NCBI GenBank assembly: GCA_964482225.1
Contig: CAYZWT010000004.1
Coordinates: forward strand, 84,064 to 148,063
Length of the DNA stretch: 64,000 nt
Source: UBA1429 sp964482225
GTDB lineage: Bacteria; Chloroflexota; Anaerolineae; UBA1429
Direction of reading: 5' to 3'
Below are positions 24,914 to 34,124 of the stretch, piece after piece; position 1 is the first letter of the stretch, and every line of letters begins with the position of its first letter. A program made the translations under genes and the position numbers. The notes under the pieces were generated by a model that was not told the DNA's origin, did not search any database, and saw only the letters and a program-made list of their open reading frames with translations.

Positions 24914-26002
24914 ATGGCCCCGACCCACCCCTTTGGCAATGACCCGGCCAAGGTCGCTCGCTACCGCGCCTTTTGGGCGCGTGAAAGCGTCGAGCGACCT
25001 TTGGTCGGGTTTTCGTTCAAGACCTGGTTCCCCCTGCAAGAGTTTGCCGCCAGCGCCGCCTGGCAGGACGCCCCCTACCTGACGCCCGACATGGTCGCGC
25101 CCGAGGCGTTCCTGGATGACCAGGAGCGCCTGCTGCGCGAGGGCGAGGTCATCCAGGACGACATCCTGCGCGGGGCCACCCCCTCCCAAGCGGTGCCCTG
25201 GCTGGATGGCATGCTGGGCGGCAAGCTGCGCATCCTGCCCGGCAGCATCCTGGGGGAGGAGCGCTGCCTGCCCTGGGACGAGCTGGAGCGTCTGCGCCTG
25301 GAGCGCGAGCACCCCTGGTTCGCCAAGTATGTGGCGTGTATAGTCGCGCTGGTGCGCCGCTCGGCGGGGCGCTATCCCGTGAGCCACGGCACGCTGCACG
25401 GCCCTTCGGACCTGGCCGCCTCGCTGCGGGGCCACAGCCAGAGCGTGATGGACCTGCTGGAAGAGCCCGAGCGCGCCCGCGCCCTGCTGGAGCGCATGGC
25501 CGAGATCTTTTGCGAGGTCACCCAGGCGGCCTGGGAGCGCATCCCCCTCTATCACGGCGGCTATTTCGACGGCCAATACCAGCTTTGGGCGCCCGGCCCC
25601 ATCATCCGCATGCAGGAGGACGCCACGGGGCTCTATTCGCCCCAGCTCTATCGCCGGTTCTTGCAGCCGGTGGATCGCGCCCTGGCGAGCCGGTTCCCCT
25701 GCGCGTTCATCCACCTGCACTCGACCTCCATGTTCCTGCTGGACGCTTTTCTGGAGATCGAGGAGCTGCGCTGCTTTGAGGTGAACTATGAGCTGATCTC
25801 GGGCGGGCCGCCGGTGGCGGGCATGCTGCCCTATTGGCGGCGCATCCAGGCGGCGGGGCGCCCGCTGCTGATCCGGGGCTCGTTCACGCCGGACGAGGCC
25901 CGCGAGTTGGTGGACGGCCTAGACCCGCGCGGGCTGTACCTGTACATCATGGTAGAGGACGAGGCCGAGATCGAGGCGCTACGCCCGGTATTGGGGATGT
26001 AG
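24914..26002 (+). CDS. divergent URO-D family protein
   Basis: A 362-aa protein starting MAPTHPFGNDPAKVARYRAF with AGGAGG upstream. Overall layout and the segments PVSHGTLHGPSDLAASLRG, QEDATGLYSPQLYRRFLQPV, FIHLHSTSMFLLDAFLEI and GGPPVAGMLPYWRRIQAAG fit the uroporphyrinogen decarboxylase/MtaA superfamily. Instead of the H-x-C zinc motif it has H-L-H (267-269), and the later Cys is missing, so the metal site is altered. It is unlikely to make heme; the function is unknown. The downstream CPBP protease gene follows after 13 bp, so they may be co-transcribed. Confidence 0.75.
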   Translation: MAPTHPFGNDPAKVARYRAFWARESVERPLVGFSFKTWFPLQEFAASAAWQDAPYLTPDMVAPEAFLDDQERLLREGEVIQDDILRGATPSQAVPWLDGMLGGKLRILPGSILGEERCLPWDELERLRLEREHPWFAKYVACIVALVRRSAGRYPVSHGTLHGPSDLAASLRGHSQSVMDLLEEPERARALLERMAEIFCEVTQAAWERIPLYHGGYFDGQYQLWAPGPIIRMQEDATGLYSPQLYRRFLQPVDRALASRFPCAFIHLHSTSMFLLDAFLEIEELRCFEVNYELISGGPPVAGMLPYWRRIQAAGRPLLIRGSFTPDEARELVDGLDPRGLYLYIMVEDEAEIEALRPVLGM

Positions 26003-26015
26003 GGGGGGGGGGAGG

Positions 26016-26894
26016 ATGGCGATTTTTGATCGTATCCCCGCCGACGCCAAACGCGAACTGGCCTGGTTCCTGGGCCTCACGTTCGGGCTTTCATGGCTGT
26101 TCTGGTTGGTACCGCTGACCTATTACGGCAGCCCGATCACGCGCCAGTCCATTCGGTCGGTCGGGCAGATAGGGGCCACGCTCATGCCGGGGCTGGCGGC
26201 TGTCATCACCACGCGCTGGATCGCCCGGCGCGAACTGCGCGCGCTGAATCTGGGACGCCTCGGGCCAAAGCGATTCTACTTGTGGGCGCTGTTACTGCCA
26301 TACGCGCTGGTGCTGGTGGCGCTCTGCATCGCACTGTCTCTGGGTGCAGCAAGCCTCGACATGATGCGCGTGCGTGGTCTGTTGTTTCCAGAGGCCTACC
26401 TAGGGGCAGGCATCGTCTCGATGCTGGGGGTGCTGGGGGCGATCCTTCTCAGTCCATTCATCAGCGCCGCGCTGAACCTGGGCGGAGAACTGGGTTGGCG
26501 TGGCTATCTCCTGCCCGTCTTGTTGCCCTTGGGCAAGTGGCGCGCCATCCTGCTCAGCAGCGCGGCCTGGGGCCTGTGGCACGCTCCTCTCATTCTACAG
26601 GCTCGCCCTCACTTTGAGTCGCCATTACTGAACCTCCTCTTGACGATGGGGTTCTATCTGTTCGTGGGCGCCATCCTGAGTTGGCTCTACCTGGAGACCA
26701 AGAGCCCTTGGACCCCGGCTGTGGCCCTTGGCGTGATTGTCGAAGCAGAGAGATTGGCCATACTCTTTCTGGAGCCAAGGGCGCTCAGTGTAGAACGTGG
26801 CCTCTTGGCCAGCCCCGTGGGTTGGATCGGCATGGCCCTGTTCATTGCTTGGCTGATCTACACCAGGCGCCTGCCGCGCACGCTAGACGAATAG
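26016..26894 (+). CDS. CPBP-family intramembrane metalloprotease
   Basis: A 292-aa protein with about eight membrane helices. GGELGWRGYLLPVL contains the motif-1 region (normally EExxxR; here the first Glu is Gly, leaving one Glu and the Arg), and SSAAWGLWHAPLI is motif 2 with the conserved His. CPBP (Abi/Rce1-like) proteases act on membrane or prenylated proteins and bacteriocin-related targets; the substrate is unknown. The start ATG 26016 lies immediately after a run of 11 G followed by GAGG, so the ribosome site is partly made of a homopolymer. Base composition is a little lower in GC than in its neighbours. Confidence 0.82.
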   Translation: MAIFDRIPADAKRELAWFLGLTFGLSWLFWLVPLTYYGSPITRQSIRSVGQIGATLMPGLAAVITTRWIARRELRALNLGRLGPKRFYLWALLLPYALVLVALCIALSLGAASLDMMRVRGLLFPEAYLGAGIVSMLGVLGAILLSPFISAALNLGGELGWRGYLLPVLLPLGKWRAILLSSAAWGLWHAPLILQARPHFESPLLNLLLTMGFYLFVGAILSWLYLETKSPWTPAVALGVIVEAERLAILFLEPRALSVERGLLASPVGWIGMALFIAWLIYTRRLPRTLDE

Positions 26895-26899
26895 CCCTG

Positions 26900-28012
26900 C
26901 TACTCTTCCCTCGCCGCCCGCAGATGCGCGCCGAAAAAGGCGATCATGCGCTGCATAAAGAGCTGGTCCGCCTCGCCGCGAAAGGTGTGGGGCGTGTTGC
27001 TGTAGAGGAACAGCTCCACCGGCTTGTCCAGCTCCTCCATGCGGGCCGCCAACGCCTCTGACCACTCGTAGGGCACCGTCTCGTCGTGGATGCTGTGGTG
27101 GATGCTCACCGGCGCCACGATATCTGCCAGATAGCTGGCGGGCGAGATGCGCAGCAGGTCGGCCTCGGGCGTGTTGCCCTCAGGGCCGATGCCTCCGCCG
27201 CCCGAGCGCCGCAGCCGCCAATTGCGGTTCTCCAGCTCGTCGGCGTGCATCGAGCCATAGAGCACGGCTGCGCCCACCCCCGTGTCCACCGTCAGCACGC
27301 GCCAGGTGATGCCGCCGCCCATGCTGTGGCCCATCAAGGCGATGGCGCTGGCATCGGCCTTTTCCAGGGGGCCGGGCTGGCCTGCCTGGGCGCGGATCAG
27401 CGCCAGCAGGTTGAGCACGTCCACCGCCATGCCCACGCGAAAGGTGTTCGGGCCGCTATCCGAAGGGGGATAGCCCCGCAGGTTGGGGTGCAACACGACA
27501 TAACCGGCGCGGGCCAGGGCATCGGCGTAGCGCGTGGTGTAGGCCAGGGTGTCATAGACCGAGGGCTCGATGTAGCCGTGCAGCACAATGGACACGGGAA
27601 AGGGGCCCTCGCCCGTGGGCACATTCATAAAGCCATAGATGGTCAGGCCATCGCTGGGGTAGGTGACCAGGCTGCGCACAAAGGCGCCCGTGGATGCCAG
27701 GGGCTCGACGATGGCCAGCTCGCCGCCGCCATAGGCGCGGGCGCGCAGGTCCTCGATGGTCAACCCCGCGTAAGGGTCGGGCGTGGGGGTGGCCGTCGGC
27801 GTCGCGGTGGCGGTGGCCGTCGCGGTGGGCGTGGCCGTTGGCGTCGCCGTTGCAGAGGGCGTGGGCGATGCCGTGGGCGAGGGCGACAGCGTGGCCGTCG
27901 CGGTCGGCGCGGCAGTCTGGGTGGGCGCCGGGTTGGCCTCGGGCGCGGCAGACTGGCAGCCAACGGCCAACAGGACGGCGAACGATAGCAGCAAGCCGAA
28001 CGCCTTGGTCAT
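26900..28012 (-). CDS. lipoprotein alpha/beta hydrolase with Pro/Thr-rich linker
   Basis: A 370-aa secreted protein. ATG 28012 is preferred over 28027 because GGGG lies at suitable distance and the signal peptide then reads MTKAFGLLLSFAVLLAVGC, ending in a lipobox-like AVGC. Residues about 20-75 are a low-complexity Pro/Thr/Ala linker. The hydrolase domain follows: IVLHGYIEPSVYDTLAY (oxyanion region), nucleophile Ser in GHSMGGGITWRVL, likely Asp in HDETVPYEW and His in SNTPHTF, as in dienelactone hydrolase/prolyl oligopeptidase-type enzymes. It would be anchored outside the cell and cleave an ester or peptide. Near-consensus promoter at 28053-28081. Confidence 0.87.
   Translation of the reverse strand: MTKAFGLLLSFAVLLAVGCQSAAPEANPAPTQTAAPTATATLSPSPTASPTPSATATPTATPTATATATATPTATPTPDPYAGLTIEDLRARAYGGGELAIVEPLASTGAFVRSLVTYPSDGLTIYGFMNVPTGEGPFPVSIVLHGYIEPSVYDTLAYTTRYADALARAGYVVLHPNLRGYPPSDSGPNTFRVGMAVDVLNLLALIRAQAGQPGPLEKADASAIALMGHSMGGGITWRVLTVDTGVGAAVLYGSMHADELENRNWRLRRSGGGGIGPEGNTPEADLLRISPASYLADIVAPVSIHHSIHDETVPYEWSEALAARMEELDKPVELFLYSNTPHTFRGEADQLFMQRMIAFFGAHLRAAREE
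27780..27935. repeat. low-complexity coding repeat (Pro/Thr/Ala linker)
   Basis: Imperfect hexamer-like units such as GGCGTGGCCGTT/GGCGTCGCC repeat through about 150 bp of the lipoprotein hydrolase gene. They encode the flexible linker between lipid anchor and catalytic domain and may vary in length between strains. Confidence 0.75.
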
Positions 28013-28052
28013 ATATCCCCGCTCCATCTCTATCCATACAAATACGGTAGAA

Positions 28053-28081
28053 AATATACGCTATCGGTCAAGGGCTGTCAA
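28053..28081 (-). promoter_or_regulatory. near-consensus sigma70 promoter for lipoprotein hydrolase
   Basis: Minus-strand TTGACA (28076-28081), 17-bp spacer, TATATT (28053-28058). Best -35/-10 pair in the window. Confidence 0.75.
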
Positions 28082-28206
28082 ACGATCTCTGCTGGCGGCG
28101 GCGCATGAATCTGGCGAAATCCATCTATGGGGCGCAACCTCCCTCGGCCTGCGGTGTTATGGCCTGGGACGGGGTATCGCAGCGCGCCGAAATGGGGGAG
28201 GACGGA

Positions 28207-29055
28207 ATGAGCAACCATCGAATCGCCATTATGACGGACAGCACCAGCGACCTGCCCGCCGAGCTGGTGCAAAGGCACGACATCCACGTCGTTCCACTGT
28301 ATGTGCTCTGGAGCGGCGAGCAATTGCGCGACGGGGTGGACATTGACCACGCCACTTTTTACGGGCGCTTGCCCCAAGACCCGGCGCATCCCACAACGTC
28401 GCAGCCCACGCCGGCAGATTTCGTGCAGGCCATCGAGGCCATCGAGGCCGACGAGGTGGTGGTGGTTTGCATCTCGGACCGCCTCAGCGGCACCATCGCC
28501 TCGGCCAATGCCGCCAAGGCCATGCTGAGCAGGCCGCTGCACGTGGTGGATTCGGGCTCGGTCTCGATGGGGCTGGGCTGGCAGGCCCTGGCGGCAGCCC
28601 GCGCCCGCGATGCAGGCGCGTCGGCGCAAGAGATTGTGGCCGCCGTGGAGGCCGTGCGCGCGAACATGCACGTCGTTTTCACCGTCGAGACCCTGGAATA
28701 CCTGCACAAGGGCGGGCGGATCGGCGCCGCCGCCAAGCTGCTGGGCACCGCACTACAGCTCAAGCCGCTGCTCACCATTCGCCCCGAGCTGGGGATGATC
28801 GAGCCGTTGGAGAGGGTGCGCTCGCGCAAGCGGTCGCTCTCGCGGGTGGTCGAGGTGATCCTGGAGCAGTTGGATACCAGCCGTCCGCTGCACATCGGCA
28901 TCATGCACGCCGTGGCCCAGGCCGAGGCCGATGCTATGGCGGAAGAGCTGCGGGCGCGGGTGAGCCCGGCGGAACTGGTGATGGCCAATGTGACGCCGGT
29001 AGTGGGCACCCACGGCGGCCCGGGCGTCATCGGCATCGCCGCCTACAACGAGTAG
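28207..29055 (+). CDS. DegV-family fatty-acid-binding protein
   Basis: A 282-aa protein starting at ATG 28207 (MSNHRIAIMTDSTSDLPAEL) with GGGGGAGGAC upstream. DSTSDLP near the N-terminus, YPTTSQPTP-like HPTTSQPTPADF, CISDRLSGT, VVDSGSVSMGLG and EYLHKGGRIG are the DegV/FakB landmarks for binding a fatty acid head and tail. In Firmicutes, FakB proteins present exogenous fatty acids to the kinase FakA; no FakA (DhaK-like) gene is in the window. Followed by a perfect terminator hairpin. Confidence 0.9.
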   Translation: MSNHRIAIMTDSTSDLPAELVQRHDIHVVPLYVLWSGEQLRDGVDIDHATFYGRLPQDPAHPTTSQPTPADFVQAIEAIEADEVVVVCISDRLSGTIASANAAKAMLSRPLHVVDSGSVSMGLGWQALAAARARDAGASAQEIVAAVEAVRANMHVVFTVETLEYLHKGGRIGAAAKLLGTALQLKPLLTIRPELGMIEPLERVRSRKRSLSRVVEVILEQLDTSRPLHIGIMHAVAQAEADAMAEELRARVSPAELVMANVTPVVGTHGGPGVIGIAAYNE

Positions 29056-29071
29056 GCGCGCCTGCAGAAAA

Positions 29072-29105
29072 ACATCCCCGAGGGAACAGAACCCCTCGGG
29101 GATGT
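29072..29105. terminator. bidirectional terminator
   Basis: Perfect 12-bp arms ACATCCCCGAGG (29072-29083) and CCTCGGGGATGT (29094-29105), between the convergent degV-like and DUF2807 genes. On the minus strand it is followed by TTTTCTGC. Confidence 0.8.
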
Positions 29106-29119
29106 GTGCGTTCTTGGGG

Positions 29120-30043
29120 CTAGGGACCGACTTGGCGCACCCTGCCCGAACCCAAGGCATTGGCGTTGAGCGTTGGCGAGCCGATGTACTCCAGGTCGCC
29201 GCTGCCCAACAGCCTGCCGGTCAGCTCCTCGCTCACCTGTACCCGCGCGTCCCCGCTGCCCGAGATGTTGGCGCTCACCCGCAGGCTGGCGATCTCGCCC
29301 GCCGCATAGCTCCCCGAGCCCATCAGGGTCAGGTCTTGCGTCGTGACCTTGCCCTGGCCCGCGTACACCGAGCCCGAGCCGCTGATGTTGACTTTGAGCC
29401 GGTCGGCGGCCACGCCCTGGGCGCGCACGTTGCCCGAGCCCATCGCAATGATCTCGACCGCCCCGGCCTCAATGCGCCCAACGCTCACGTCGCCGGAGCC
29501 GCTGACGTGGATGCTGACCTCGGCGCCGTTCATGTCGGGGCCGTTGATCTGGCCGCTGCCCATGTTGGTGATGGCCCGCAGGCTGGGCACCGTAAGGGTG
29601 AGCTGGATCGGCCCGTGGCGCACGATGCGGATGCCAGACCGCATGGAGATGCCCAGGTCGCCCCCGCGCTCCTGCACCTCGATCAGGTCAATGACATTGT
29701 CCTCGGCCCGAATGTGCAGCGAGGGCTGCGATCCCAGCCGGACGGTCAGGTCGGCGGCGATGGTCAGGCGGACGCTGTTGACGTTCCCCAGGGCATACTC
29801 GCGTTCGACCATCTGGCCAGAGCCGCGCACCTCGTCCGACTCGGGGAGCGCCGGCGCCCGCAGGATCTCGGGCAGCTCGGGCGCCGCCGGGACGTTCTGC
29901 CACACGCGAGCGCCGGTATAGCGGGCCGTGCCGGCCGCCAGCACGATGCCGATGCAGCAGCATGCCAACAAGCCCAAGACCACCGCCACAATCACAATCG
30001 TCCAGATCGTTCGCTTGTTCGTCGTTCGTTTTTCCTCTTCCAT
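29120..30043 (-). CDS. membrane-anchored DUF2807 (GIN domain) protein
   Basis: A 307-aa protein starting at ATG 30043 (MEEEKRTTNKRTIWTIVIVA) with AAGGAG upstream. One N-terminal membrane helix with a Cys cluster (GLLACCCIGIVLAAG, about 24-38) anchors an outward-facing domain. The rest repeats the GSG pattern (ISGSGSVYAG, LMGSGSYAAG, ISGSGDARV, LLGSGDLEY) characteristic of DUF2807, a right-handed beta-solenoid seen in surface proteins. Function is unknown; an adhesive or stress role has been proposed for the family. It is divergent from the M55 peptidase gene, 147 bp apart. Confidence 0.87.
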   Translation of the reverse strand: MEEEKRTTNKRTIWTIVIVAVVLGLLACCCIGIVLAAGTARYTGARVWQNVPAAPELPEILRAPALPESDEVRGSGQMVEREYALGNVNSVRLTIAADLTVRLGSQPSLHIRAEDNVIDLIEVQERGGDLGISMRSGIRIVRHGPIQLTLTVPSLRAITNMGSGQINGPDMNGAEVSIHVSGSGDVSVGRIEAGAVEIIAMGSGNVRAQGVAADRLKVNISGSGSVYAGQGKVTTQDLTLMGSGSYAAGEIASLRVSANISGSGDARVQVSEELTGRLLGSGDLEYIGSPTLNANALGSGRVRQVGP

Positions 30044-30190
30044 GCCTCTCCTTTCGCGCCCGCGCGCCAGAGCATCCCAATTGGGACGCCCGGCCAATTT
30101 GGGGCGCATCCAATCGCGTGCTATCCTCACTTCCTTGCTCTCTACGCAAGGATCATGGTTGGGTTTCGCACAGGGAAGGAGCGAACGAGG

Positions 30191-30988
30191 ATGCGCATCT
30201 ATGTGGTCTGCGATCTGGAAGGGACGGCGGGTGTGGTCAACCATCGGGCGCAATGCTGGTTCGATGGCGCCTACTATGCCCAGGCGCGGCGCTGGGCCAC
30301 GCTGGAGCTGAATGCCCTGGTGGAGGGCGCCCTGGCAGGCGGGGCCACCGAGATTGTGGCCTGGGACGGCCACGGGCCGTTCCCCGGCGGCCTGGATATC
30401 GAGCTGGTGCACCCCGCCTGCCGCGTGATCCTCAACGCGGGCGAGGGCGGCCCGCCGCTACTGGATCAGGGCTGGGACGCCCTGTTCCAGTGCGGCCTGC
30501 ATGGCATGGCCGATGCGCCCCTGGGCGTGCTGGATCACAGCTTTGAGCCCGGCATCGCCGCCTTTTGGCTGAACGACGTGCTGATGGGCGAGGTGGGCAT
30601 GAACATTGCCACGGCGGGGAGCCATGGCGTGCCCTGCGTGTTCCTGGCCGGCGATCGGGCGGGCGCGGACGAGGCGCAAGCCCTGGCCCCCGGCCTGGTG
30701 GCCGCCGTGGTAAAGGAGGGTCTGCGCGAGCAAGGCGGGTTCGATGCACCGGCTTTGTCTCTCAGCCCCGCCGCCGCCCGCGAGCTGATCCGCGCCAGGG
30801 CGCAAGAGGCCATGGACGCTGCGCGCAGCGCACGCATCGGGCAGGTGCGCCCGTGGGCGCCGGAGCCGCCTTATGTGCTGCGCACCCGCTACCGGACGGT
30901 AGAGCGCGCCGAACAAGAGGCCGCGCGGCCCGGCGTCAGACGCCTGGATGCCTACACCGTGGAGGAGATAGCCCAGACGCTCGGGTGA
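30191..30988 (+). CDS. M55-family D-aminopeptidase (DppA-like)
   Basis: A 265-aa zinc peptidase starting at ATG 30191 (MRIYVVCDLEGTAGVVNHRA); the longer open frame before it is antisense to DUF2807. All five ligands of DppA are conserved in position: Asp8, Glu10, His61 (DGHGP), His104 (GLHGM) and Glu134 (MGEVGMN). DppA-type enzymes cleave D-amino acid dipeptides and D-Ala amides and form decamers in the cytoplasm. Here it probably recycles peptidoglycan-derived D-Ala dipeptides, though no dpp transporter is adjacent. The site AAGGAG lies about 10 nt upstream. Confidence 0.9.
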   Translation: MRIYVVCDLEGTAGVVNHRAQCWFDGAYYAQARRWATLELNALVEGALAGGATEIVAWDGHGPFPGGLDIELVHPACRVILNAGEGGPPLLDQGWDALFQCGLHGMADAPLGVLDHSFEPGIAAFWLNDVLMGEVGMNIATAGSHGVPCVFLAGDRAGADEAQALAPGLVAAVVKEGLREQGGFDAPALSLSPAAARELIRARAQEAMDAARSARIGQVRPWAPEPPYVLRTRYRTVERAEQEAARPGVRRLDAYTVEEIAQTLG

Positions 30989-31071
30989 TCCGGGCGCAGC
31001 GGGCCCTCGTTTGACGCGCCTCCCCGCCCGCACCATAATCGAACAAGGTACGTGTGGAGCGGGGAGGCGGT

Positions 31072-34000
31072 ATGTCAAACCGGGTATGGGTGCGCTGCGT
31101 CATGGGGCTGCTTTGCCTCTCTCTCTGGCTGGCCGGTTGCGAGCTTCCGCAGCCCCTGGAAGGCCCGGCCACGCCTCCACCCGATCTATCTGCCCCCGAG
31201 GCGCTGCCCACCATCCCCCTGCCTGGGGGAGAGAAGGACCCTGGGCCGACGCCTCTGGCCTCCGGTTCACCGGCGGCCCCCTCGCCCACGCGGGGCGCCT
31301 TTGTCCCTCGCCAGGAATGGACCACCTATGCCGACTATGGCGACTTGCGCGACCTGGCCAGCCACCCGGATGGCAGTATATGGGCGGTTGCGGCGGGCGG
31401 CCTGGTGCGCTGGGATCTGGAAACGGGCCAGGCGACCCGCTACGGTAGCCCGGATGGGTTGGCCAGCCAGGCGGTGCATGTCCTTTGGATCGCCCGCGAT
31501 GGCCTGGTGTGGGCGGGCACCGAGGCGGGCCTTTCGCGCCATGATGGCGCGGGCTGGGCGACCTATACCCAAGAGGACGGGCTGCCCTCGAGCGCGGTGT
31601 ATACCTTTTTGCAGGCCAGCGATGACACCCTCTGGTGTGGGGCCCGGGGAGGGCTGGCCCGCAACGATGGCGCGGGCTGGGAGACCGTATGGGCGGCCCC
31701 GGACGGCCAGAGCGTGACCGCGGCCCTGGAGGGGCGCGATGGCGTTCTCTGGTTCGCCGTGCAGGGGGATGGGCTGTTGCGAACCGATGGCGCCGAGTTG
31801 GTCCACCTGACGGCGGCCGAGGGCGCTCCTGTGCATCCCAACGTGCTGTTGGAGGATGCTCTGGGCGCGCTGTGGGTTGGCGCTGAGGGCGATGGCCTTT
31901 GGCGCTATGCCGATGGGATCTGGACCGTCTTTCGGCAGGCCGATGGGCTGCCCGATGACCGGATTCTCGCGCTGGCCGAGGACGTCGAGGGGACACTGTG
32001 GGTGGGCACGCCCGCCGGCGTGGCCCGTTTCGATGGCAGCGCCTGGCAGACCTTTGTCGAAGACGAGACCCTGGCCGGGACCGCGATCCACGACCTGGCG
32101 CTGGGCCTGGACGGCCACATCTGGGCGGCCACGGATCGGGGCGTCTCTCACTATGATGGGGCGAACTGGGAGCATTTCGGAGCGGCCGATGGCTTGCCGG
32201 GCATCCCCGTGTATGCCCTGTGGCCCGATCAATTCCGGGGCCTCTTTGCGGCCACGGCGGAGGGCCTGGCCCACTATGCCGATGGCGCCTGGGAGGCCTA
32301 TACATTGCCCGAGGACCCGCCCAGCCATATGCTGACGGGCCTGGCCCAGGCCGAGGATGGCTCGCTCTGGTGGGCCACCGCCGACGCCGGGGTGCTGGTC
32401 TATACGGGTGAAAGGTGGGAGGCGGCGGCCCCGTGGGGGGATGCCGCCCCCGCCACACGGCTCTTTGACCTGGGCGATGGCAGCCTGTGGCTGAGCGGCG
32501 CGGGAGGCTTGGCCCAGGTGGATCCGGCCACGCGACAGGTTCTCTATCGCAGCCGCTGCCTGCCCGCCTCGTTGCGCCGCCCGCTGCTGGCCGCCCGCGA
32601 TGGCTCCCTCTGGTTCGCCACCGACACGGGCCTGGCCCTGTACGATCCAGAGCTAGGATGGCGCGAGTTGGCCCTGGGAGGCGATGGCGCGGCGGCCCTG
32701 AGCATGATCGAGGCCCAGGATGGCGCCCTTTGGGTGGGCGCCGAGGGCGCGGGCCTGTTCCGCCGCGATCCGGATGGCGACGATGGGTTCGTGGCCGCGC
32801 CCGGCCTGGGGGGCGCCAGCGTGCGCGCCCTGGCCGAGACGCCCGATGGCGGCCTGTGGGCCGCCACCCCCGAGGGCCTGGGCCGCTGGGATGGCGCCGC
32901 CTGGCGGCTATTGGCTACTGAGGACGGCCTCATCAGCCAGGATGTGCGTGCGCTGCTGGTCGAGAGCGAGGGCGCGCTCTGGGTGGGGACCGATGCGGGC
33001 CTGGGGCGCTATGACGGCCAGGAGTGGACCTGGTACGGCGAGGAGGAGGGCGCGCCGGAGGCAGCGGTGACGGCCCTGGTCCAGGCGGCGGATGGCGCCC
33101 TGTGGGTGGGCGCAGAACAGGGCATCGTGCGGCTGGAGGAGGGTCAGGGCACCCTGGTGGCCTCCGGGGCTGTGAGCGTCGCCCTGGCCGCCGCCGACGG
33201 CTCCCTCTGGTTTGGGACGCCCCAAGGATTGGCGCGCTATGACGACCGCGCCGGCTATGAGCTACAGGCGGACGGCCTGGAGAGGCTGGCCGTGACCGCC
33301 CTGTTGCAGGGCGCCGACGGCGCGCTCTGGGCCGCGACCGAGGAGGGCGTGGCCTGGTACGCAGAGGGTTATTGGTCCACGCCCGGCCAGTGTGGCCCCG
33401 GGCAGACGGGCCCGCTGGCGATGCTCGCTGCCACGAACGGCGACCTGTGGGCGCTCTCCGCCGAGGGCTTTTACCGGCATAGCCAGGGGCGCTGGCAGCG
33501 CTGGGCCGAGGCCGACGGCGTGGGCCTGGCAACGCCCGTCGCCCTCCTGGAGGATGACCGGGGCGCGATCTGGTACGCGGCGGGCGATGGCGTGGCCGTG
33601 TATCGGGGCGAGCGGTGGCAGGCGCTGCCGCCGGATGCCGTCGCCGAAGAGCCTCTTGCGATCCATGCCCTGGCCGTGGGCGACGATGGGCAGCTCTGGC
33701 TGGCGACCGATGACGGTCTGTATCGCCTCGATGGCGACGCCTGGCAGCCCGCCGGCCCGGAGGGCGAGCGCGGCGCCCTCTGGCGGCTGGCCCCTGCGCC
33801 CGGGGGCGCCCTGTGGGCCAGCGGCGACGCGGGGCTGCTACACTATGATGGCGGGGCCTGGCAGCTTGTTCGCTTGGGAGAGGAACTGCCCGGAGCCGCG
33901 ATCAACGATCTGTTGGTCTCTAGCGATGGCACCCTGTGGGTGGGGCTGGCTGAGGGCGGCCTGTTGCACCATAACGAGCGCGGCTGGACGACCATCACCA

Positions 34001-34110
34001 GCCTGCATGGCCTGGCCAGCAACCAGGTGACGCGGCTATACGAGGCCCGCGATGGCGCCCTGTGGATCGCGACGCCCCACGGCGTCTCGCGCTATACCCC
34101 GGCCCCCTGA
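31072..34110 (+). CDS. Reg_prop beta-propeller lipoprotein without kinase domain
   Basis: A 1012-aa secreted protein. ATG 31072 follows GGGGAGGCGG, and the signal peptide ends in the lipobox LAGC (MGLLCLSLWLAGCEL). After a Pro-rich spacer (about 25-80), nearly the whole protein is built from about twenty ~42-residue repeats with LWVGTxxGLxRYDGxxW and DGLPDDxILAL-like cores, the two-component regulator propeller (Reg_prop) pattern. In Bacteroidetes these propellers are the periplasmic sensors of hybrid kinases that bind polysaccharides. Here there is no YYY, kinase or regulator domain. It is thus a free surface propeller, perhaps a carbohydrate-binding receptor or binding partner. The NUDIX gene follows after 14 bp. 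Confidence 0.88.
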   Translation: MSNRVWVRCVMGLLCLSLWLAGCELPQPLEGPATPPPDLSAPEALPTIPLPGGEKDPGPTPLASGSPAAPSPTRGAFVPRQEWTTYADYGDLRDLASHPDGSIWAVAAGGLVRWDLETGQATRYGSPDGLASQAVHVLWIARDGLVWAGTEAGLSRHDGAGWATYTQEDGLPSSAVYTFLQASDDTLWCGARGGLARNDGAGWETVWAAPDGQSVTAALEGRDGVLWFAVQGDGLLRTDGAELVHLTAAEGAPVHPNVLLEDALGALWVGAEGDGLWRYADGIWTVFRQADGLPDDRILALAEDVEGTLWVGTPAGVARFDGSAWQTFVEDETLAGTAIHDLALGLDGHIWAATDRGVSHYDGANWEHFGAADGLPGIPVYALWPDQFRGLFAATAEGLAHYADGAWEAYTLPEDPPSHMLTGLAQAEDGSLWWATADAGVLVYTGERWEAAAPWGDAAPATRLFDLGDGSLWLSGAGGLAQVDPATRQVLYRSRCLPASLRRPLLAARDGSLWFATDTGLALYDPELGWRELALGGDGAAALSMIEAQDGALWVGAEGAGLFRRDPDGDDGFVAAPGLGGASVRALAETPDGGLWAATPEGLGRWDGAAWRLLATEDGLISQDVRALLVESEGALWVGTDAGLGRYDGQEWTWYGEEEGAPEAAVTALVQAADGALWVGAEQGIVRLEEGQGTLVASGAVSVALAAADGSLWFGTPQGLARYDDRAGYELQADGLERLAVTALLQGADGALWAATEEGVAWYAEGYWSTPGQCGPGQTGPLAMLAATNGDLWALSAEGFYRHSQGRWQRWAEADGVGLATPVALLEDDRGAIWYAAGDGVAVYRGERWQALPPDAVAEEPLAIHALAVGDDGQLWLATDDGLYRLDGDAWQPAGPEGERGALWRLAPAPGGALWASGDAGLLHYDGGAWQLVRLGEELPGAAINDLLVSSDGTLWVGLAEGGLLHHNERGWTTITSLHGLASNQVTRLYEARDGALWIATPHGVSRYTPAP

Positions 34111-34124
34111 GGAGAGGAGAGCGG

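Noticed and set aside
27780..27935. Separate minisatellite or non-coding repeat
   Set aside because: The repeats are in frame within the lipoprotein hydrolase and encode a Pro/Thr linker typical of surface lipoproteins.
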